Positions 57,310 through 64,000 of a stretch of 64,000 nucleotides of DNA are shown here, piece after piece. The notes beneath the pieces were generated by a model. It had not been told where the DNA came from, made no database searches, and saw only the letters and a program-made list of their open reading frames with translations. Positions within the stretch are counted from its first letter, which is position 1; each line of letters begins with the position of its first letter. The translations under genes were made by a program, and so were the position numbers. Source of the DNA: Methanococcoides sp. AM1 (GTDB lineage: Archaea; Halobacteriota; Methanosarcinia; Methanosarcinales; Methanosarcinaceae); contig NZ_CAAGSW010000004.1 of the NCBI RefSeq assembly GCF_900774055.1, forward strand, positions 353,967 through 417,966, read 5' to 3'.

Positions 57310-58170
57310 TCATTCCAGCACAAAAGCCTTGAACTCTTCGAAACCTACACGTTGGATAGTATCTCCAAATCGTTCTCCTGAAGTTGCTTCTATTTTGAAG
57401 AACTCCACAGATCTCTCAATAATCCTGAACAGAGAATCTTCGTCTACGAGTTCGGTCAGTCTGATACCAAGTCTTGGATGTTTTCCCACCTTGCCACCAA
57501 CGTAGACCGTATATCCTTCCCTTGCCTTGATCCATGCTTCCGTGGGGCATATCAGGAGACACTGACCACACAGGTTACATTTGTCCCTGTAAAAGTGCAG
57601 GGCTCCATCCTCGACCTTGATCGCATCCACGGGACACACTGTTTGACAGAGACCACAATAGGTACATTTACCCTCTACCCATTCCGGCTCAAGCCCCCCC
57701 ATTACCCCAAGGTCGTTCTCCTGTGGTTTCATGCATGATGATGGACAGCCTGTAACTGCAAATTTGAACTTGCCGGGAAGTTCCATGGCAAAGTACTTCT
57801 CATCGATCCTTTTTGCAATGTCCTCTGCATCGATCAGCCCACGCGGACAGATGAGATTACCCTGACAGGCAACTACTCCACGAACCCTTGGACCACAGGT
57901 CCCCTGATGAACATCTCTTTTCTCAAGTTCATCAAGAAGATCCTCTGTGTCCTCAAATGGAATATATGAGATCTCAAGTCCCTGACGAGCAGTTATATGG
58001 ACCTCACCCTTGCCATACTTCTCAGAAGCATCGGCAAGTGCCCGAAGCTGATCAGCTGTCAGCTGACCCCCGACAACACGAAGCCGCATTGAGAAAAGGT
58101 CTTCTTTTTGCTTCTGGCGAAGAAAACCGCCTTTTTTGAGTCTGTCATAGTTGATCGTCTTATTACCCAT
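57310..58170 (-). CDS. siroheme/4Fe-4S sulfite (or nitrite) reductase with ferredoxin domain
   Basis: This 286-residue reductase has a ferredoxin-like N-terminal half-domain (LTADQLRALADASEKYGKGE, then TARQGLEI). Siroheme-cluster cysteines lie in TCGPRVRGVVACQG and in TGCPSSCMKPQ. An inserted two-cluster ferredoxin follows (CTYCGLCQTVCPVD and CNLCGQCLLICPTEA). It resembles the small Dsr-like proteins common in methanogens, some of unknown role. Its place upstream of cysH and cysDN supports sulfite reduction to sulfide. It is transcribed away from the PiT permease gene across a region with a perfect dyad. Confidence 0.85.
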   Translation of the reverse strand: MGNKTINYDRLKKGGFLRQKQKEDLFSMRLRVVGGQLTADQLRALADASEKYGKGEVHITARQGLEISYIPFEDTEDLLDELEKRDVHQGTCGPRVRGVVACQGNLICPRGLIDAEDIAKRIDEKYFAMELPGKFKFAVTGCPSSCMKPQENDLGVMGGLEPEWVEGKCTYCGLCQTVCPVDAIKVEDGALHFYRDKCNLCGQCLLICPTEAWIKAREGYTVYVGGKVGKHPRLGIRLTELVDEDSLFRIIERSVEFFKIEATSGERFGDTIQRVGFEEFKAFVLE

Positions 58171-58387
58171 GTATTATCACCCTAACTTCCACAGATTGAG
58201 ATATATAGGTATATAAAAAGGCAAAAGTTGCACTCTTTTAGTGGTAATTTTAGCCCCATTCCCCACTGCTATATAGCAAATTACCTTTCATTTGCTATAT
58301 ATTTACTCCAAATCAGACATGTAAATAAAGCTAAGTAAATCGAGATAGATAAAAGTAAAAGGGAAAATAGAAGGGGGTTATTAATAG
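58171..58387. promoter_or_regulatory. divergent promoter of the sulfate genes with a perfect dyad
   Basis: Between the sulfite reductase gene and the permease gene, TATATAGCAAAT (58270-58281) and ATTTGCTATATA (58290-58301) form a perfect 12-base dyad with an 8-base spacer. TATA-like elements lie within it and at about 58201-58219 for the minus gene. It looks like an operator controlling both directions, perhaps in response to sulfur supply. Confidence 0.6.
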
Positions 58388-59347
58388 ATGATAATAGCAC
58401 TGGCTGCAATTGCATCTGCGATCTTCATGGGGATCAACATTGGCGGGAACAATGCAGCAGCTGCCATGGGAGCAGCATATGGTGCAAGAGCCCGTACTAA
58501 AAGACAGGCAGTAATATTAATAGCCATTTTTTCCCTGCTTGGTGCTGTACTGAGTGGTGGAGATGTGATCAAGACGCTCGGTGAAGGAATAATTCCCGGC
58601 AACACAATAACACTTACTGCAGCGATCATTGCAACAAGCGCAGCTGCTATCAGTCTTTTCATCGGGAACATACTAAAGATTCCGATATCAGCAAGCCAGT
58701 CAGCAGTAGGAGCCATTGTAGGAATCGGTCTGTTCTACGGGATACTTGATACCCAATTGCTATCAACAATAGTCGGATGGTGGATTGCCACACCAGTGCT
58801 TGCATTCGTACTTGCTTATCTTTCCGGGAAATACCTTCACCCCAGACTTGTCGTCTGGCTTGTGGAACATGAATCAGAAGCACAGATCAGAAGCACTATT
58901 GCAAAGCTTCTGACAGTAACCGGTTGTTATGTCGCCTATTCAGCAGGTGCAAATAATGCTGCCAATGCTGTTGGTCCTCTTGTAGGAGCGGGGTTCATAG
59001 ACCAGACAACAGGAGCTGTTATCGGAGGTCTTACACTTGGTATTGGAGCGATAGTGATAGGAGGTCGTATCCTCCAGACGGTTGGAACGGAGATAGCAGA
59101 GATCTGTACGATCCGTGCGATCTTCATTGAAGCGATCGTAGCGATAATCGTCCACGGTGCATCTCATTACGGCATACCAGTAGCACTCGGCCAGTTAGTA
59201 CCGGCAGCCGTTATTGGCATTGGATGCGCCAATAAAGGCATGGATACGATAAAGAATAAAACAGTAAGACGCATTGCAGTTATGTGGATCATATCACCAT
59301 TGGTAGCAGGTCTGTTAGCATACACTGCCATCAGTCTTATTTCCTGA
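58388..59347 (+). CDS. PiT-family anion permease, probable sulfate transporter
   Basis: This 319-residue membrane protein has about ten helices and the duplicated PiT signature (GINIGGNNAAAAMGAAYGAR near 19-38 and AGANNAANAVGPLVGAG near 185-200). Most family members move phosphate, but a branch (CysP of Bacillus) moves sulfate. The divergent position next to sulfite reductase, cysH and cysDN favours sulfate here. That is an inference from position. Confidence 0.82.
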   Translation: MIIALAAIASAIFMGINIGGNNAAAAMGAAYGARARTKRQAVILIAIFSLLGAVLSGGDVIKTLGEGIIPGNTITLTAAIIATSAAAISLFIGNILKIPISASQSAVGAIVGIGLFYGILDTQLLSTIVGWWIATPVLAFVLAYLSGKYLHPRLVVWLVEHESEAQIRSTIAKLLTVTGCYVAYSAGANNAANAVGPLVGAGFIDQTTGAVIGGLTLGIGAIVIGGRILQTVGTEIAEICTIRAIFIEAIVAIIVHGASHYGIPVALGQLVPAAVIGIGCANKGMDTIKNKTVRRIAVMWIISPLVAGLLAYTAISLIS

Positions 59348-59381
59348 ATAAAAAAAGAGAGGATGATATTCCGGATCGATA

Positions 59382-59400
59382 TGTCACATAATAAGTGACA
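59382..59400. terminator. small hairpin between convergent genes
   Basis: TGTCAC (59382-59387) and GTGACA (59395-59400) form a 6-base stem with a seven-base loop between the permease gene and the convergent small gene. No T-run is seen, so terminator function is uncertain. Confidence 0.35.
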
Positions 59401-59403
59401 GAT

Positions 59404-59631
59404 TCATCTGGAATTTTCTATTTTAAGTGATTCTTCCGCCCTGTTCATAATTTCTTCATTATCGTCATAGATCTTCCGGATATTATCCATTGCACGGTTA
59501 AGGCGTTTTTTCAATAGTACAAGTTCCCTGTCCGAAAGATCATACTCCGGGACATTATCGATCCACAATTGCTGTACTTCGATAAGGGCATCGACCGCTG
59601 ATTTTGTCCTGTTAATTGTTGTAGCGTCCAT
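59404..59631 (-). CDS. small hypothetical helical protein
   Basis: This 75-residue protein is predicted to be all helical, with many charged residues (LVLLKKRLNRAMDNIRKIYDDNEEI), probably a coiled coil or helical hairpin. I do not recognise a family. It is convergent with the permease gene and divergent from a glutaredoxin-like gene 14 bases away. Confidence 0.55.
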   Translation of the reverse strand: MDATTINRTKSAVDALIEVQQLWIDNVPEYDLSDRELVLLKKRLNRAMDNIRKIYDDNEEIMNRAEESLKIENSR

Positions 59632-59645
59632 AGAATATCTTATAT

Positions 59646-59978
59646 ATGCAAGATATTAATAAGGTAATGGGGGAGGCAATAATTGTCACGATGCCACTTG
59701 TTATTTATCTGGCAGCTAATAGACCATCGATGACATTAATAGAACTATATTATTCCGATATTTGCATGAACTGCCATTATGTCAGGAACCAGATAATAGA
59801 AGTTCTTCCTGAAGGTGTTATGTTCAAGGAAATTAACGTAACAAGCATAGAAGGTGCTGAGAGAGCAAAGCAACTCGGGATAGAAGAAGTACCTAGTATC
59901 ACTATTAATGGGGAGGTCGTGCTTATCGGACGAGTGGAAAAGGGCGAGATACAAGAGGAACTTGAAGAGTTCCTTTGA
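59646..59978 (+). CDS. glutaredoxin/thioredoxin-like protein
   Basis: Residues 30-110 form a small thioredoxin fold (TLIELYYSDICMNCHYVRNQI with redox pair CMNC, and EVPSITINGEVVLIG with the cis-proline). The N-terminal part (MQDINKVMGEAIIV) is less certain. The true start may be the ATG at 59691 or 59730, while GGGGGAGG at 59669-59676 suits a start near 59685-59691. It lies upstream of SepCysS and could supply reducing power in sulfur transfer. Confidence 0.72.
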   Translation: MQDINKVMGEAIIVTMPLVIYLAANRPSMTLIELYYSDICMNCHYVRNQIIEVLPEGVMFKEINVTSIEGAERAKQLGIEEVPSITINGEVVLIGRVEKGEIQEELEEFL

Positions 59979-60025
59979 GTAATAAGGATTGTATTAGACC
60001 AAAAGAATCCAGGGGGAATTCCTAA

Positions 60026-61219
60026 CTGAATCTTGATATTTATAAAAATCTGAACAGGGGTATTGAAAGCACATACATAAACCTTAACCCCATCCAGAGG
60101 GGAGGAGTGCTTACAGCTGAGGCCAGGAAAGCAGCGCTTGAATTTGCGGATGGTTATTCAGTTTGTGACTTCTGTTTCGAATCAAGGGTCGATCTTGTCC
60201 AGAACCCGCCTGTAAGGAACCTTACAGCAGACATTGCCGAATTCCTGAATATGGATGACGTAAGATTCACAGCTGGCTGCCGGCATGCAAAATGGGCAGC
60301 TATGCACATGGTCACCGAACCCGGCGAGACCATTGTACTGGATTCACTTGCACATTATACATCATATCTTGCAGCAGAGGCAAACCAGCTTAAGGTCGTT
60401 GAGGTGCCACATAGCGGCTACCCTGAATTTACGATAGATCCCGAAGGTTACGCGGAAAAGTTCGAGGAAGTAGAACGCAACATCGGTTCACTTCCGGCAC
60501 TGGCACTACTTACACATGTCGATTATCGCTATGGTAATGTGGCAGATGCTGCTGCTGTTGGGAAGATCTGTAAAGAATACGGAGTTCCGTTCCTGCTGAA
60601 CACAGCTTACTCCTCAGGAATAATGCCTATTGATGGCAAAAAACTTGGTGTGGACTTCCTTTGTGCTTCCGGGCACAAAAGCTGGGCAGCATCCGCTCCA
60701 ATGGGAATACTCGCAACTACCTTTGAATGGAACCAGCAGGTATTCGATAAATCAACCATCCGAGGTGACTGGAGTGGACGTGGCTTCACAAAAAAAGAGG
60801 TTGCCCTGTTTGGATGTTCACCTGTCTTCGGAGTTCCGGTAATGTCACTGATGGCATCATTCCCGAGTGTTGTGGAACGTGTGAAGCATTGGGATGAGCA
60901 GGTCGAGAATGCAAGATACCTTGCATCACAGCTTGAGCGTATCGAAGGATTCCACCAGATGGGTGTCAAGCCGACAGAGCATACGCTTGTAGCATTCGAA
61001 TCACTGCCGCTCTTTGAGGCTGCTGCCAAGACAAAGAAACGAGGATACTTCCTCTACCACGAACTGAAGAAGCGAAAGATAATAGGAATACAACCAGGAA
61101 TGAGCAAGAGCTTCAAATTGAATACATTCGGACTCAGCAGAGTTCAGGTAGAATACGTTGCCAGAGCTTTCATTGAGATAGCAAGGAAATATGAAATACC
61201 GGTGGAGGATGAAGCATGA
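60026..61219 (+). CDS. pscS: O-phospho-L-seryl-tRNA:Cys-tRNA synthase (SepCysS)
   Basis: This PLP enzyme converts Sep-tRNA(Cys) to Cys-tRNA(Cys), the tRNA-dependent route to cysteine in methanogens. It has INLNPIQRGGVL, GYSVCDFC, TAGCRHAKWAAMH, the PLP-lysine motif ASGHKSWAAS and LSLMASF-like PVMSLMASFPS. The obvious GTG start at 60107 cuts off conserved sequence: the N-terminal IYKNLNR and INLNPIQRGG are encoded in frame upstream. That frame has no ATG, GTG or TTG back to a TAA at 60023-60025. The first codon after that TAA is CTG (60026-60028), nine bases after AGGGGG. I annotate this unusual CTG as the likely start. The stop overlaps the DUF169 gene by four bases. Confidence 0.85.
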   Translation: MNLDIYKNLNRGIESTYINLNPIQRGGVLTAEARKAALEFADGYSVCDFCFESRVDLVQNPPVRNLTADIAEFLNMDDVRFTAGCRHAKWAAMHMVTEPGETIVLDSLAHYTSYLAAEANQLKVVEVPHSGYPEFTIDPEGYAEKFEEVERNIGSLPALALLTHVDYRYGNVADAAAVGKICKEYGVPFLLNTAYSSGIMPIDGKKLGVDFLCASGHKSWAASAPMGILATTFEWNQQVFDKSTIRGDWSGRGFTKKEVALFGCSPVFGVPVMSLMASFPSVVERVKHWDEQVENARYLASQLERIEGFHQMGVKPTEHTLVAFESLPLFEAAAKTKKRGYFLYHELKKRKIIGIQPGMSKSFKLNTFGLSRVQVEYVARAFIEIARKYEIPVEDEA

Positions 61220-62223
61220 AATACACGGAACTGACAAAACAGTTCAGGCAATTCTTCGAGTTGCCTCTTACACCGGTTGCTGTCAAGTTCAATAGCGATG
61301 ATGAGCCAAATATTCCGCACCCGATGCGTTATTGTGAGATAGTTAGAAAAGCGGCGGCCTTTGGTACGTCCTACACCTGTTCGGCTGACGATATGTCCTG
61401 TGCAAGCGCAGAGCTGGCACTTGGTTTTACAGAACCTGCTTACGGGGATGTGTATCCAAGGGTGAAACCTGCGGATACCAGGACGATGACCGTCACACCA
61501 CTTGACAGATGTGAATTTGAACCTGATGTGGTGGTGGTTGTAGGAACCGCCAGCAAACTTATGCGTGTGGCTGCGACACTTTCCAAAGTGAAAGGCGGCA
61601 TGGTAGATGCAAAATTCAAAGGTGAATTCGCGGTCTGTGGAGAATGTACGACCATCCCGGTAATGGAGAACAAGGTGAACCTCTCACTTTTGTGTGCCGG
61701 AGCTCGTATGTTCAGTGATTACAGGAACGATGAGATAGTATTCGGATTCCCTATGGGGGCTTTTGTTGAACTCACAGAATCGCTGAAGGAAGAGAGTATC
61801 ACAAAAGCGCTCTGTGGCTGTTTGATGGATGACCTCCCGGCACGTTTGGTGGATGCTATCCTGGCACTTGGTTTCACGAAAGGTACGGATCATTTCATCG
61901 GACGTTTCGGGGATGAGATCGTAAGGCTATACATTCCAAAGGACGAAAGTGGAAAGAGCTCATCAGTAACCCTGCATGTTCCTGTCAAGTTCAAAGATGC
62001 AAATGCAGCAAAAGCTTCGGAAGAAGTTGCAACCGACCTGTTCGAGGAACCGATGAACTATCGTCTCAGGGATAACTGGGTAGATTCAATACTGCTGATC
62101 GACCTTCACGAACCGATAAGGCGTGCAGCCATGAAACCTGAGAAGTTCAACGCACTTGTCAACAATGGAATAGAGGCAATGCTGGATCGTGTTGCAAAGT
62201 TCAAGCGCAAGACGATACAGTGA
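61216..62223 (+). CDS. DUF169 family protein
   Basis: This 335-residue protein has a DUF169 domain in the first 200 residues (LTPVAVKFNSDDEP, YCEIVRKAAAFGTSYTCSADDMSCASAELALGF, VVVVGTASKLMRV, GECTTIPVMENKVNLSLLCAGARMF). Conserved Cys suggest metal or cluster binding. About 130 further residues at the C-terminus lie beyond the usual domain. The function of the family is unknown. It overlaps the SepCysS gene by four bases, so co-translation is likely, and a role in cysteine or sulfur metabolism is an inference. Confidence 0.82.
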   Translation: MKYTELTKQFRQFFELPLTPVAVKFNSDDEPNIPHPMRYCEIVRKAAAFGTSYTCSADDMSCASAELALGFTEPAYGDVYPRVKPADTRTMTVTPLDRCEFEPDVVVVVGTASKLMRVAATLSKVKGGMVDAKFKGEFAVCGECTTIPVMENKVNLSLLCAGARMFSDYRNDEIVFGFPMGAFVELTESLKEESITKALCGCLMDDLPARLVDAILALGFTKGTDHFIGRFGDEIVRLYIPKDESGKSSSVTLHVPVKFKDANAAKASEEVATDLFEEPMNYRLRDNWVDSILLIDLHEPIRRAAMKPEKFNALVNNGIEAMLDRVAKFKRKTIQ

Positions 62224-62330
62224 AACATTCGTAAAAGCAGTTCTTCTATAAGATGTGGTAGATCTGCTTTTACCTTTTTAAAATAATCAGCTCACTAAAA
62301 TAAGAGGGTAAAAAAGAAGTTCCCGGGATG

Positions 62331-62564
62331 TCAGGACTTTTTGATATGTAACTTCCATATGTTATTTTCTTCGTTGTCAATACCAAGAATAGTATGCCCT
62401 TCATTTATCAGACTTTTAGGAACATTTGAAATTGCAGGAGCATAATCAAAGATCACTGTGAGATGGTCACCACATTCCAGTTCCTCTAACTGCAATTTTG
62501 TTTTTACGAAAGTAAAGGGACAAATCTCCCCCCTGAGATCTAATTCGATTTGTTCTTCAGCCAT
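62331..62564 (-). CDS. TusA/SirA-family sulfur carrier, second copy
   Basis: This 77-residue protein has LDLRGEICPFTFVKTKLQLEEL; the CPxxF motif keeps the catalytic Cys and Pro of TusA but has Phe-Thr where TusA has Pro-x. The C-terminal half follows the fold (ISNVPKSLINEGHTI). The ATG at 62564 is chosen because AAAGGTAAAAAT precedes it; the longer frame has no support. It is convergent with the DUF169 gene. Like the copy at 48905 it may pass persulfide sulfur. Confidence 0.82.
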   Translation of the reverse strand: MAEEQIELDLRGEICPFTFVKTKLQLEELECGDHLTVIFDYAPAISNVPKSLINEGHTILGIDNEENNIWKLHIKKS

Positions 62565-62727
62565 ATTTTTACCTTTAGTCTTATATTGGAATGAAGACAG
62601 CTCTACCTGTAAAGATATAAGGTCTAAGATACAGGCAAATAAAGACGGGTTCTTCATCAATCCAATGTAAGACTGGCAACAAAAAACATTATGCAGGTTT
62701 GACTCAAATTAATGAGATTTGCCGACA

Positions 62728-62780
62728 TATTTATATACAAGAGAATTGTATTCACAATTGTGACTTCACAATAGTGAAGT
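62728..62780 (+). promoter_or_regulatory. promoter with operator-like dyads before the HTH gene
   Basis: A TATA box (about 62729-62738, TATTTATATA) is followed by the perfect palindrome TCACAATTGTGA (62752-62763) and then ACTTCAC-AATA-GTGAAGT (62763-62780). The two abut and would cover the transcription start, so they suit a repressor that binds two adjacent sites, perhaps the HTH protein itself. Confidence 0.6.
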
Positions 62781-62837
62781 TGTGATGTGCCATATCAAAT
62801 TATGGATACTACTAGATCTAACCTATACAAAGGAGTA

Positions 62838-62864
62838 ATGAAAATGAGGGATCGCTTTTGTTGA
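62838..62864 (+). other. possible leader peptide or frameshifted start of the HTH gene
   Basis: ATG at 62838 with a strong AAAGGAG opens an eight-codon frame that ends in TGA at 62862-62864. The frame of the HTH gene also reads plausible protein (IAFVDNHEKNVQ) between here and its ATG at 62887. So this is either a leader peptide or the true start separated by a one-base shift. Confidence 0.4.
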
Positions 62865-62886
62865 CAATCACGAGAAAAACGTACAG

Positions 62887-63240
62887 ATGAAAAAAAGCGT
62901 CGAAGAGCCAAAGGACAAACACCTGAGAAAGACAATTGAAGGATTGCCACCTTCTGCAAAACTTGTCTATAAGGTACTTGAATACGGTGGTCTTCTGACA
63001 CAGAAAGAAATTGCCGAACAAAGTTATCTTCCCCCCCGTACCATCCGATATGCATTGGGAAGACTGAAGGATGAGGATTTCCTGCAGGAAAGATTCTACT
63101 TCAAAGACGCAAGACAAAGCCTGTATGGTCTGAAAGACATGACCAAGCAGCAAGTAGCAGGTGAAGCAGCTTCACAGGCAGAATTTGACTTTGCCAATGT
63201 ATATACTGTCCCTAAGGAGTACGAAGTATTGGCAACATAA
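62887..63240 (+). CDS. winged-helix transcriptional regulator
   Basis: This 117-residue protein has a clear winged helix at about 20-85: LPPSAKLVYKVLEYGGLLTQKEIAEQ, then the recognition helix LPPRTIRYALGRLKDEDFL and a wing (ERFYFKDARQSLYGL). The C-terminal 30 residues are acidic. It resembles small archaeal MarR/ArsR-like repressors. The ATG at 62887 has no good ribosome binding site; the only strong one precedes the eight-codon frame upstream. The dyads at 62752-62780 suggest autoregulation. Its targets are unknown. Confidence 0.75.
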   Translation: MKKSVEEPKDKHLRKTIEGLPPSAKLVYKVLEYGGLLTQKEIAEQSYLPPRTIRYALGRLKDEDFLQERFYFKDARQSLYGLKDMTKQQVAGEAASQAEFDFANVYTVPKEYEVLAT

Positions 63241-63771
63241 ATTTAATTCTGTGAAAAACGGATCAAACCAATAACCTAAAAAACCAATGTCTAAAATATG
63301 ATTGGAAAAAGGTGTTACAACCAATGGCGGACTCATTGCGAAAACAATGGGTTCATTACTCATTTTAGCTATTTTTTTCATTTTCCAATATATCGTTTTT
63401 AAATCGATAATTGAAATTAATTCTCAGTAGGATACATCCCCCATTTAAATATATTGGAAAATATTCAAATTATAATAAGACCTTCAGCGATGGATAAAAA
63501 TATTGCACTTTATATTCAGAACCAGAAATAATCCAATCTTTTCAATTATCTCGATTCTCCACGGTTTAATAATCAGTAGGAAGATGTAGCTTCAGATAAA
63601 TTTGGGGATTTTACCAAAGCCCAGGTTATAGGGATCAGTTAGATAAATTGCAAGTAACTAAGATCTGCATCAATTTGACTCTGCAAATTGTGATCATGGA
63701 TTAAAACATATCAGAACAACAAAGCCAGAACTAGCAGATCAAAATTAGCTAAAGAAAAAGGGTAATCGAGT
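63241..63771. other. intergenic region between HTH gene and 5S rRNA
   Basis: About 530 AT-rich bases. I see no convincing gene. The minus-strand frame at 63172-63381 overlaps the HTH gene and is weak. Near 63755-63765 the minus strand reads CCCTTTTTCTTT just beyond the 5S end, a likely rRNA operon terminator. Confidence 0.5.
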
Positions 63772-63898
63772 GAGCACAGCAGCGACGCAGATTTCCCGAG
63801 GACTCTCGTACCTCAGTACAGTAAGCAACGTGGGCAGGCTTATCTTCTGTGTTCGGAATGGGAACAGGAGTGACCCTGCCGCTATGGCCGCCGTACTC
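63772..63898 (-). rRNA. rrf: 5S ribosomal RNA
   Basis: On the minus strand the sequence GGCCATAGCGGCAGGG, then CCCATTCCGAACACAGAAG, CTGTACTGAGGTACGAGAGT and CTCGGGAAATCTGCG gives an archaeal 5S rRNA. Its terminal helix pairs GAGTACGGCGGC (5') with GCTGCTGTGCTC (3') by Watson-Crick and G-U pairs, which sets the ends to within a few bases. It is the last gene of an rRNA operon entering from the right. Confidence 0.93.
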
Positions 63899-64000
63899 TA
63901 ACTCATATTAATGGATGAAAGCCAAGGTCCGAATCCAGATCAGCGCTTCTGCAGCGCGCGACCTTTGAGCTTTGCTCAAGAGGTCAGGATGCTGAATCAG
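63899..64000 (-). other. rRNA operon spacer upstream of 5S
   Basis: About 100 bases precede the 5S rRNA on the minus strand. They contain a hairpin (CCTCTTGAGC with GCTCAAAGG) and sequence that is probably 23S-5S spacer or a 23S processing stem. I do not see the conserved end of 23S rRNA itself. Confidence 0.4.

Noticed and set aside
63172..63381. 69-codon minus-strand frame near the right end
   Set aside because: It overlaps the HTH gene, has no ribosome binding site and mixed composition, and matches nothing I know.
63899..64000. 3' end of 23S rRNA at the right edge
   Set aside because: The conserved 23S terminal sequence is not recognisable here, so only spacer is called.

Overview
The window comes from a methylotrophic methanogenic archaeon of the Methanosarcinaceae type. 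The closest fit is a low-GC genus such as Methanococcoides or Methanolobus, but I cannot fix the genus from sequence alone. The evidence is trimethylamine and dimethylamine methyltransferase genes with in-frame UAG (pyrrolysine) codons at the expected residues (334 and 356), their corrinoid proteins, archaellins, an archaeal ribosomal/eIF6/prefoldin/FtsY cluster, RIO2 kinase and SepCysS.

Layout. (1) 182-1720 is decayed DNA: a broken DUF2284 gene joined to the 3' half of an mttP-like permease and a broken winged-helix gene. It is a chimera of the two intact loci at about 5.77-6.47 kb and 17.8-18.7 kb. (2) 2542-12749, minus strand, is a co-directional run. In transcription order it holds a corrinoid protein, an MtmB-family methyltransferase with glutamine instead of pyrrolysine, a small winged-helix protein, a NorQ/MoxR-type ATPase, a NorD-type VWA protein, a DUF2284 protein, a response regulator and a multiply frameshifted PAS histidine kinase. 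(3) 13128-14570, divergent from (2), is an MttB-family methyltransferase with methionine at the pyrrolysine position. (4) 15010-25944, plus strand, is the classical methylamine locus: mttB, mttC, mttP, small regulator and membrane proteins, mtbC, mtbB, a PAS/GAF sensor, an APC permease, small membrane proteins, a superoxide reductase-like protein and EamA transporters with a 387-bp tandem duplication.

(5) 26059-31525, minus, holds RIO2, DUF2111, thioredoxin reductase plus a thioredoxin-like protein, a lipoprotein and two archaellins. (6) 31768-35777, plus, holds a membrane/winged-helix pair and trpCBA behind a long perfect dyad. (7) 35922-42035, minus, is the information-processing cluster (S19e, PDCD5, PP-loop ATPase, L39e, L31e, eIF6, L18Ae/LX, prefoldin alpha, FtsY) plus purA. 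(8) 42314-45098 is an acetyltransferase/aminotransferase/dehydrogenase trio of the kind that makes diacetamido sugars for glycans. (9) 45314-48663 holds a cohesin/PGF-pre-PGF surface protein, a TPR protein, a membrane protein and a stand-alone Thr-tRNA editing domain.

(10) 48905-62564 is a sulfur region: TusA-like proteins, a MoeB/ThiF E1, threonine synthase next to a ThiS/MoaD sulfur carrier, a signal-less substrate-binding-like protein, a complete-looking sulfate assimilation set (PiT permease, CysDN, APS-reductase-type CysH, siroheme reductase), SepCysS and DUF169. (11) The right end has an HTH regulator with operator-like dyads and a 5S rRNA on the minus strand, the tail of an rRNA operon that enters from the right.

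The most unusual content is region (2)-(3): two divergent non-pyrrolysine homologues of the methylamine methyltransferases, one with its own corrinoid protein and followed by NorQ/NorD-like genes. Together they look like an undescribed methyl-transfer system.
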